Shown here piece by piece: positions 56,758 to 64,000 of a stretch of 64,000 nucleotides of DNA. The stretch comes from Pieris napi (lineage: Eukaryota; Arthropoda; Insecta; Lepidoptera; Pieridae). The DNA lies in NCBI RefSeq assembly GCF_905475465.1, contig NC_062245.1, positions 9,982,001 to 10,046,000 of the forward strand, in the 5' to 3' direction. The notes under the pieces were generated by a model, which ran no database searches, was not told where the DNA came from, and was given only the letters and a program-made list of their open reading frames with translations. The number at the start of each line of letters is the position of its first letter. Position 1 is the first letter of the stretch. The translations under genes and the position numbers were made by a program.

Positions 56758-57484
56758 AGTATTGTCTTTTATTGACATAACCTTTACACATTTAAAGAAA
56801 ACACTTTTTACCGGATTGAAGTTATGTATTACTAGTAGACTCGGCCAAGCGTTGGTGTGGCTAAAATTTTTGTTATATTACATAGTAGTAAACTATTCAA
56901 GAGAAACGGCAGGAGAACACCAATCCACCATGCTCATTTGGTGGTTATGCCATTAAATTGTAGCTTATGTGAAACGTTGGTATTTATTTTCATAAGGATC
57001 AATACCTAGGTACGAATAAAGAGCCTTTTCTAGCGGTTTTCGCAGCGCACGCGATTGAAGGAAGTTTTTTGTTTATTTTTTTACACCTTGGGTTAGATTA
57101 TTAAAGTTTTAGTAAGCATCCCTAATTTTTTTGAAAATGAAACATAGCCTATGTCACTCGGGAATAGTGTAGCTTGCCAACGGTAAAATAATTTTTGAAA
57201 TCGGTCCAGTAGTTTCGGAGCCTATTCATTTCAAACAAACAAAAAATCAAATCTTTCCTCTTTATAATATTAGTATAGATTATAAATTAACAATTATTTT
57301 ACATAATTTTAAATTTAACCGACGTTTCGCGTGCTTTACAGCGTGAGTGGTCACGGTAACTGAGGACAAAAGGTGTTGAATGTCAAAAATTATCAAAAAA
57401 ATAAATAAATATAAGTATAAAAAAGTTAAAATTATGTAAAATAATTGTAAATTTATAAAAATACATAACTTCAATCCGGTCAAA
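56758..57484 (-). mobile_element. MITE family A, copy 3, split by a Helitron, core inverted
   Basis: The left side has the shared AGTATTGTCTTTTATTGACA extension and inverted repeat ACATTTAAAGAAAACACTTT ... GAAGTTATGTATTA to 56831. After the Helitron the arm resumes (TTATAAATTAACAATTATTT from 57280), followed by the core in the opposite orientation to the other copies (CCGACGTTTCGCGTGC first) and the right arm ending CTTCAATCCGGTC. Confidence 0.7.
56832..57279 (-). mobile_element. Non-autonomous Helitron with exact empty site
   Basis: On the minus strand it starts TCTATACTAATATTATAAAG and ends GCTTGGCCGAGTCTACTAG. Removing 56832-57279 joins GTTATGTATTA to TTATAAATT, identical to the undisturbed sequence in MITE copy 2 (reverse complement of 30421-30440). 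So it inserted between A and T without target duplication, the Helitron signature. 448 bases, no Rep/helicase coding. Confidence 0.8.
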
Positions 57485-57589
57485 AAGCATAATATGTATC
57501 TTGTAAAGTTATCAATGAGACTTAGAAATACAGGATGCTTAAAATGTTTTTTAAAATAAATTAAATTGAAAATAACCTTAGTAATGTTT

Positions 57590-57716
57590 TTACAGGAAAT
57601 TTATCTCTCATCGCTTTCCAGCATAGGCCTCTCTAGTCTCATGTCGGTCCAGCTATTTTTCTAATATCATTATACCATCTACGATATTGTCTTTCTTTAT
57701 TTCTCTTTTTATATAA
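57590..57716 (-). pseudogene. RTE-like LINE C-terminal scrap
   Basis: The minus strand reads KRNKERQYRRWYNDIRKIAG, PT, a stop, D, a stop, RGLCWKAM. This matches the RQ..RW.DDI.KIAGP.W ... R..W tail with two stops. About 40 codons. Confidence 0.6.
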
Positions 57717-58195
57717 ATGGACACCATTCACATTTTGTGTTATGAAACTTCAAAGAACATTTCGGGTTATGTTGGTGTTGTTTGGTAATTTGGTGACATA
57801 GTTTTAATCGGCTATATGTCCTATGTGATAAAATAATGTTTTTTTTTGTAATTATTTTTTACAAAGTAAGCTGTTTTCCGCGATAGTACTTTTTTTCCTA
57901 CGTCACATTTCCAACAAAAGCTACTCATCAGAAGAGGTTTCATATTGCAACTTGAGCGTTGAAACACAAAAGCTGAAATAACCAAAGGGTGATCTAGGGA
58001 ATACAGGTAGTATTAGATCTACATATGTATATGCAATACTTTATCATAATGTCAAGTTAAGTGAAAACTTCCAGCAAGGAAGACATCACCCACAAATTAG
58101 TTTTTACGTTACATTTAAAGGTTAACTTCTGTTATTTACGAGTACTACAGTTTTTAATTATTTTATACGTAAATTTACGTTTTATTAGAAAAGTA
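57717..58195. other. Intergenic DNA, nothing recognised
   Basis: AT-rich, no supported feature. Confidence 0.5.
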
Positions 58196-58472
58196 TGCTA
58201 CAACCTTTTTAGGTTTGGGCCTCAGATTTCTGTGTCTGTTTCATGATCATTTGTCAATCTAATAGACAAGTAGGTGATCAGCGTCCTGACACACGCCGTC
58301 GACTTTTTGGATCTAAGGCAAGCCACAGTGAGGAAACCCACAAGGTTTTCCTTCACCGTTTGAGCGAGTGTTAAATGCGCACATAGAAAGAATGTACATT
58401 AGCGCACAGCCGTGGATCGAACCCACGACCTCAGGGATGAGAGTCGCATGCTCAAGCGACTAGGCCAATACT
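58196..58472 (-). mobile_element. tRNA-derived SINE, family A
   Basis: Inverted SINE: GCTACAACCTTTTTAGGTTT, CATGATCATTTGTCAATCTA, CGCCGTCGACTTTTTGG and TTTTCCTTCACCGTTTGAGC, then CACAGCCGTGGATCGAACCC and GCGACTAGGCCAATACT. Near complete. Confidence 0.8.
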
Positions 58473-58710
58473 AATCACAACTGCACATGAAAACCTATCT
58501 TTATGTTATTTAATGCGCGATTGTTTAGCCAATATCAACATTTGACCCGTGAATTTACATAGTGTTTTGTTGATTTTCCACTTCATTATAACCCGTATTA
58601 ATATCAGCTCAGTCTGACTGATAACCGTTTTGTTTTATTATTAACACCTAGGTTTTAATACACACATAATAAGGTAATCAATCCCAAGAGATTTTCATAT
58701 CGGAAATATA

Positions 58711-58931
58711 TCTTTATATATATAATTCTTCTGTGAGTGTGTATGTCACTGAACTTCTCTCAAACGACTGGACCGATTTTGATGAAATTTTTTGTGTGTG
58801 TTCAAGGGGATCTGGGAATGGTTTAGATTCACAAATCAGCCCGCCAGATGGCGCTGCAGTCGGTACTTTCATACTTTGCTTTACCAATTGCATGAAATAT
58901 CATGCAGGACAACGTCTGTCGGGTCTACTAG
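58711..58931 (+). mobile_element. Non-autonomous Helitron
   Basis: Starts TCTTTATATATATAATTCTT and ends ACGTCTGTCGGGTCTACTAG, between A (58710) and T (58932). The internal tracts CGACTGGACCGATTTTGATG and CGCCAGATGGCGCTGCAG are conserved-looking. 221 bases, non-coding. Confidence 0.6.
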
Positions 58932-59160
58932 TGATATATATAATAATTGAATAGTCAGGGAAAAGTAAAGTAGCACAAGTACCTACTGGAATAACATTTT
59001 TTATACGGAAAACTTGAGCAAAGTTCTGTAAGCTTATTTAGAAGTAAAAAGAAGCATGAAATTGTTTAGTGTACTAATAGAAATTGTATGGAGAATGATC
59101 TACTAAAAACTGACGTAATGATAAAAAAAATCTAAAGGTATTAATTAGAATGATGTGTAT
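58932..59160. other. AT-rich DNA, may include a decayed LTR
   Basis: If 59207-59220 is a primer-binding site, this stretch would hold the LTR, but I cannot see its start or a second LTR. Confidence 0.3.
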
Positions 59161-59235
59161 TAAGAGTTCATTTAGGTTGGGGAAACAGTACACCATCATT
59201 CCACATTGGTGACCCCGATGTGAACGTGTTTGTTA
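59161..59235 (+). mobile_element. LTR end and primer-binding site remnant
   Basis: TTCCACA (ending CA at about 59205) is followed by TGGTGACCCCGATGTG. This is the usual layout of an LTR 3' end next to a tRNA primer-binding site starting TGG (common in insect Gypsy and BEL elements). No gag or pol is found downstream, so only a stub remains. Confidence 0.45.
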
Positions 59236-60303
59236 GACAATAGTCTAAATCTGTTTTTGGGTCAAATAAGCTGTAATGGTTGAATTGATTTCATACGTTT
59301 AAATTTTGTCCTTGAAAACTACTTTTCTATTTTAAATATATATTTCTGTACAATTACTTATACCTTATAATGTACAACATAAATAGTTGTAGTTGTATAA
59401 TAGTAGAAAAAGACACAACCAGTGGTTTATACTAACGTCTCGTAAGAAGCGCGACAAATGTATTAGAAAATGTTCATTTCAGTGAAACTAATTAGGGACC
59501 GACTGGGTACTACATTTAAAAGACTTTTACTTCCAATGTAGACGATTTTATTTCATAAAGTACAAAGCCAAAGATGCGTTTGAGCTCGGGTTTGTACTTG
59601 GCCAACTCGTTTTTAATATCTTGTAGAAAAAAGCCCTCTAACAGAAATTTATTCATGTATAACAATCTATATTTATGATTTAATATCTAGCGGCAGTACG
59701 ACACATAAATGATATGAAATTCGTTAATTACAATTAAACGCTTCGATAATTTGATAAGTGAAGCTTCACAATTTCCAATTCCATAACTATACATAGGATT
59801 CATTTAAATTCAAACTAGAAGCTCAGTTAACAGTCAAAAGTTTTATGAAAGTTTGACGAGCTGTGCGGTGGTTTTGGGTCACAAAACCGTCGAAAAATAT
59901 TCAAAGCCGTCAAATATTTAACGAAGGAATTCCACATCAACTATTCTATATAATTAAAATTCATATGACCACTTGGTTTTCACACAAAGCTTTATTCGCT
60001 GCAAAGCTTTTTCTATCAGGATATTTTTATGATAAACTATAAATATGGAAATGTATGTATCATTACCGCCTCCGTTTAGCATAGCATAGCATAGTCCTTG
60101 GTTCGATTTCAGGTTGTTAGACATAAAGGGCTGATCTACTAGTGGTCTAATAAAAAATGATCACTGAACATTATGCTCCATTAAGTTACGGGTCTAACAA
60201 AAAAAAAAATTGTTTTTACAGAAAATACTTATTACTATATTAAACCCAGGTATTGAACATATACGAGAAAATTTATGAACTTAAGGTGTTTTAAATATAT
60301 ATA
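59236..60303. other. Intergenic DNA, small tandem and tRNA-like scrap
   Basis: A short AGCAT tandem (about 60077-60096) next to GGTTCGATTTCAGG may be a SINE scrap. The rest is AT-rich. Confidence 0.4.
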
Positions 60304-60363
60304 ACTTTTCTTGGCAACCGTCCATGCCAATTTGCATTGGCATGGACGGTTGCCAAGAAAAGT
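60304..60363. repeat. Perfect 60-bp palindrome
   Basis: Two 28-base arms, ACTTTTCTTGGCAACCGTCC then ATGCCAAT and its exact complement, around the 4-base loop TTGC. No mismatch. Could be a tiny foldback element. Too perfect and too short-looped for an ordinary microRNA precursor. Confidence 0.85.
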
Positions 60364-60484
60364 ATTGCAACTTCTTGAAATGTAACTTGTAATTCGGACT
60401 GGCGTTGCGTCAAATGGAAGATCTTGTTTTGTAACAATAAGGTAATAAAGCATTAGCTGGAATCCTTTGTCCTAAGAGTTCTGT

Positions 60485-60650
60485 ATCTGTTTCAGTCATC
60501 AGTCAAGGCCTGACACACGTGATTGATTTTAGATATAAAACATTTCGATTACTCTCGACAAATTGGGTAAATGGGAACATATAGAGAAAATTAAGGGCAC
60601 AATCGGGGCAAGAACGAATGACCTCCGAGATGAATATGGCACGCTAACCT
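60485..60650 (-). mobile_element. Old SINE family A fragment
   Basis: TTCTGTATCTGTTTCAGTCA, GGCCTGACACACGTGATTG, GGGAACATATAGAGAAAATT and CGGGGCAAGAACGAATGACC follow inverted SINE A order with many changes. Confidence 0.5.
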
Positions 60651-60829
60651 TAAATTATACAATTAACAGATTTTTCTATGTAACACTTTCCATTGGAAAT
60701 TTATTGTACCATATATTGTATAGTATGTATTTTTGGGTACTTTTGCCCTTCTATGGTACGTCCTGGATTTGATCTAGGTATGTGCGACAAGGCCAAACGG
60801 CCACCTAAGTAATCCCTTTCGTATTCTTG

Positions 60830-61795
60830 TCACTAAATCCTCCTTTATACCACACTGCTCACATCTCACTATTGCTTGTCTTACCTCACACACTTCTTTA
60901 CGCTCTCATTTCAACAGCATTTATCCTACTTTCATTTTTCTCTGACACACGTTTCATATTCACTGCCGTAAGTTAACGTTGGGACAAGCATTCCTTTGGC
61001 GAATGCTACACGCTCGATATTTATCGTGATATTTGGATCGAAATCCAGAATCACGGTGTGTAGTACAGGCGTATCACGTATCGTGATACGGATCGCTGGA
61101 TTTCTAGAAATCTAAAAATCCACGATCTGTATCAATTATCGTCGATAAATATCGAGCGTCTAGTGTCTGGTCGATATTTATCGCGTCACTATTAATGCTG
61201 CCAGCGATGGAAGAGGACGCGCATATATGGAGGCGGAATAATATAGAGAATTCATACTTGTATTAGAAACATTACCTATAAGTATGGGACACCTCAAATG
61301 CAAACTAGGCAAACTACAGAAAATAATTTAAAAAATTACAGATTTGAAACGATCTGGTGCTGTAGCGGAAAATGTTTACAATCCAAAGTCTTGGATATTG
61401 ATAAATATCAGCATATACTGATAATAATAATAATAATAAAGGCAACGCAAGCTTTCTTAATATTGTTACTCATTATTGTAACACGAAACGTACGAGTGTA
61501 CTCAATGAAATTTACCGTCGTACTGACGCGATTCGTATTGAGTGTGTAGTATACTAAAAAAATACCAGATAAATATCTCGATAAATATCGAGCGTGTAGC
61601 ATTCCCCTTTTTTTAAGTATTCCCAGTACTGTTATATTTCTCATTCTATTCCAGCATTCACTAATCTTTCTATATCATCGTCATTCTTTTCATCCTCAGT
61701 AAACCAACAGCCTAAGAACACCAACTTATCCACTTGTTTAACTTTCTCTCCTTCTATCAGAATATCACATACATTCCTATTTACATTTCTTTAAA
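60830..61795 (-). pseudogene. RTE-like LINE RT remnant, interrupted by a MITE
   Basis: Minus strand, upstream part (61795-61610): CDILIEGEKVKQVDKLVFLG, CWFTEDEKNDDDIERLVNAG, then stops. After the MITE (61000-60830): KGMLVPTLTYGSEYETCVRE and, in a shifted frame, SRINAVEMRA. These match the post-catalytic RTE RT region (GE.V..V..F.YLG ..., LVPTL.YGSE.W, INAVEMR.LR). Several stops and frameshifts. The catalytic core lies outside the retained piece. Confidence 0.7.
61001..61604. mobile_element. MITE with repeated CGATATTTATCG motif
   Basis: Terminal inverted repeats of 26 bases begin GAATGCTACACGCTCGATAT and end with the exact complement at 61604. The palindrome-like CGATATTTATCG (or its complement) occurs at about 61014, 61143, 61173 and 61580. 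GTATCACG-TAT-CGTGATAC (about 61067-61085) is a perfect internal hairpin. It sits inside the RTE remnant just before the LVPTL codons. The ORF at 61298-61549 is AT-rich chance. Confidence 0.75.
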
Positions 61796-62474
61796 AAACA
61801 ATAGGTTTTTTTTCATATCACTTTCTTCCACCAATCATTCTGCCGAAGGATCAAGTCGTCGTGGAATAGTATAAAAGTTTAATATTATAGTATCAAAAGA
61901 GAAAGAAACAGTTGCGAATTGCGCTGTAGAATCTCATCGATATATAATCGCAATTTTATCTTTAGAAATAAAGCTTAGAATCCTACGACATTACACGAGC
62001 ACGCTTTACGAGGTATAAAAATAGGCTATAACCCTGTTATTACAGTTGATAACGGAAGCGCTTCGAAATAATATTGAACAAGTGATATTTTTTATATGAT
62101 TTAAGTGGAGTAATAATTACTGTAAGAATATAGTATCTCATGAATAATTTTTGGATCTATTTGGATTTTAGTATCTTATATTTTCATTTATCTTTATATT
62201 GTTATAATGTTTTTCTTATAAAAATCTATCGTCCGCTGAAGAGAATCACACTACCACGTAATTTTACAATAGTTCTTGGACTCCAGGTTAACCAAATAAC
62301 TATAATTTAGTTAGTCAACGGTCTCTATATAATAAAAGCCTTTTCAGATATTCTGGTTATTACATAATGGGAAAGTAAAATATAAGCTTTTAAAGTATTT
62401 ACAATTTTCTTAACCTACAAAGTAATATAAAAATAGAAATATTAATAATTAAAATCAAAATCAAAACAAATTTA
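61796..62474. other. Intergenic DNA, nothing recognised
   Basis: AT-rich, no supported feature. Confidence 0.5.
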
Positions 62475-62605
62475 AAAAGTTTGGTCCTTGTGGCAGTGTA
62501 CCTGTAAAACGCTGGCAGCATTTCCTCGCTGTATTGCGATACTTATTCGTTGAGCAAGGAAAGTGTCAGCTCTGGGGTCACCGGTACTATCTACTTGTAT
62601 TTTTA
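62475..62605 (+). repeat. Dispersed repeat family D
   Basis: TTTAAAAAGTTTGGTCCTTG, AACGCTGGCAGCATTTCCTC, TACTTATTCGTTGAGCAAGG and GGGGTCACCGGTACTATCTA: the most complete plus-strand copy. Confidence 0.6.
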
Positions 62606-62779
62606 TCTACTTTTTAACAATTTAAAGACATAGTTTGTGACAATTCACAGCCGAGATTCAAATTCACGACCACGGACCTCGGCACGCTTAACCTAATGAA
62701 TTATGCTGTTCACATCCTCTCAACAATAGAAAAAGAGTGTTTATTGATGGTTCTTCTTCTTTCTTCAACTCTCTTATTT

Positions 62780-62875
62780 AACAGGTAGTAAATGCAAATT
62801 TAGAAGCATTAAATATTTTACTGACGTTCATAAGTGTAAGTTACCAATATAAATAAATAGTATTTTGATTTTGTC
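62780..62875 (+). repeat. LINE tail family B fragment
   Basis: ACAGGTAGTAAATGCAAATT, TGACGTTCATAAGTGTAAG and AATAAATAGTATTTTGATTT match the family B 3' end. The 62640-62720 stretch before it (GCCGAGATTCAAATTCACGA) may be an inverted SINE head scrap. Confidence 0.5.
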
Positions 62876-64000
62876 AGCACCAGAATGTTAGGAATCATAT
62901 AATAAAGGCAGAAAAACATATTCACTATAAATTTCAATAAAAATAGCTATTACCGTATGTTAGAGTGTATTTTGCACAATACAGACCCTAGAGCATTTTA
63001 GTTTTACCCACGATAAAATATTTAGCAATACTGCGGTAGGAATCTAGAAAAGTTAGTGAATAAATTATACATGAAATTGGTTAGAAAAAAGAACGGTTGA
63101 ATTCGTTCATTCTTTTAGGTTGAACGAAAATATATTTTCTCCTTATTTGCTTTCAACGGTGCGTTTTATACAAAGCCATATTCCTTACTATATTATGGTT
63201 ATGCATATTTCACTTTCGTTCATAATGGGAATTAATTTTGTTATTTGTGTCCAAGTTATAACTTTACTTTATATATATGTATAACGATACAATAATTAAA
63301 CATAGACATAAAATTTATTCGTAAGAAAAACACACACACATAATAACAATAATCAAAGAAAAAAAAAGTATAATGAGAGATAACAAAAAAAATTATGGTT
63401 CTGATTGGCCGTGAAGACCACAGCAGCTAGTTTTTCCTCAGTGGCAAAAAAGAAAAAGAATGTAATAATACTAATACTTATATGCTATACGATTCAGTTT
63501 TTTTTTCTTAATCTTAATGATCTGATTATCTTTCAAAAGTAACTTCAACCTGTGTGATTACCTCAACACAGGAGTTTCTGTGAAGTTAATGTATCAACAT
63601 AATTCGTATAAATGTATTTCATAATTTGTTTGACAGTATTCGTAATTAGAATTGTAAACCTATATTGCTTGACATCCAGCGTGACACAGTGAAACTCATT
63701 ATTTCAAGCGCTGAATAATAGCGAAGGTAAATCTGAAAAACTCCCGTTTTCATTGTGGTTGTTCGTACATATTGGAAAATGCAATTGTGGTTTGCTATTG
63801 TTTCTCGGCTTTAGATCGATGGTCTAGTTTTTTCCTGTGAGTTATTGTGTTGGGGTCGAAACGATTCAAATAGTTCTTATAGCATTCAACCGGAATTATT
63901 ATTTTAAATGTAGCACTACTTCTTTAAGTTGGCAGTTTTGTACTTGTATCCTTCTGGCTTCTTCTATCTATGTTTGCCATAGTCATTTTGTATGATGATT
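62876..64000. other. AT-rich DNA to the window end
   Basis: No gene or repeat recognised. A short (CA)n lies near 63332-63342. Confidence 0.5.

Noticed and set aside
60304..60363. microRNA precursor
   Set aside because: Perfect arms and a 4-base loop do not fit Drosha/Dicer-processed animal precursors; a foldback is more likely.
1..64000. CRISPR arrays, bacterial operons, phage or integrated virus
   Set aside because: No regularly spaced identical repeats, no operon structure and no viral structural genes. All RT-like frames belong to non-LTR retrotransposons.

Overview
The window looks like repeat-rich, AT-rich nuclear DNA from a moth or butterfly (Lepidoptera). This rests on the kinds of repeat seen: tRNA-derived SINEs with a box-B-like GGTTCGATCCC, RTE-like and CR1-like LINE remnants, TC...CTAG Helitrons and foldback MITEs. 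The assignment comes from recognising these repeat types, not from a database search. I found no convincing host protein-coding exon, rRNA or ordinary tRNA gene. It reads as intergenic or large-intron sequence, and almost every recognisable feature is a mobile element or its remnant.

The best-preserved coding region is a CR1-group LINE at about 5.5-11.35 kb. ORF1 has a PHD-like zinc finger, a coiled coil and an FP/RRM-like region. ORF2 has an endonuclease and a reverse transcriptase with an intact FADD site. ORF2 is split by a 1.8-kb DNA transposon (8058-9867), and on the minus strand of that transposon is a spliced gene for a Myb/SANT-like DNA-binding protein. At the ORF1/ORF2 junction the canonical -1 slippery heptamer A_AAA_AAC lies directly before the ORF1 stop, and ORF2 has no ATG before its endonuclease domain.

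Layout. 0-5.5 kb: transposon end, LINE scraps, unique DNA. 5.5-11.35 kb: CR1 element with nested transposon. 11.9-15.4 kb: SINEs and an inverted second CR1 copy. 15.9-22.2 kb: LINE remnants and MITEs. 22.2-28.2 kb: mostly unique AT-rich DNA. 28.2-31 kb: Helitron, RTE remnants, a MITE holding a LINE. 32.9-35.2 kb: a second member of the palindromic-end transposon family, then a long-inverted-repeat element. 35.7-49.9 kb: scattered LINE tails, SINEs, a motif array and a foldback MITE. 50.2-51.65 kb: a 1.44-kb near-perfect inverted repeat. 52-64 kb: SINEs, three Helitrons (one in a MITE with an exact empty site elsewhere in the window), an LTR end with primer-binding site, a perfect 60-bp palindrome and a MITE inside an RTE remnant.

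Nothing here suggests a host pathway. The genes work together only as retrotransposon machinery (ORF1 RNA binding, ORF2 nicking and reverse transcription) and, by inference, as a transposon-encoded DNA-binding protein that may recognise palindromic element ends. Nested insertions give relative ages: CR1 before the Myb/SANT transposon, MITE family A before its LINE and Helitron insertions, RTE remnants before the SINE and MITE inside them.
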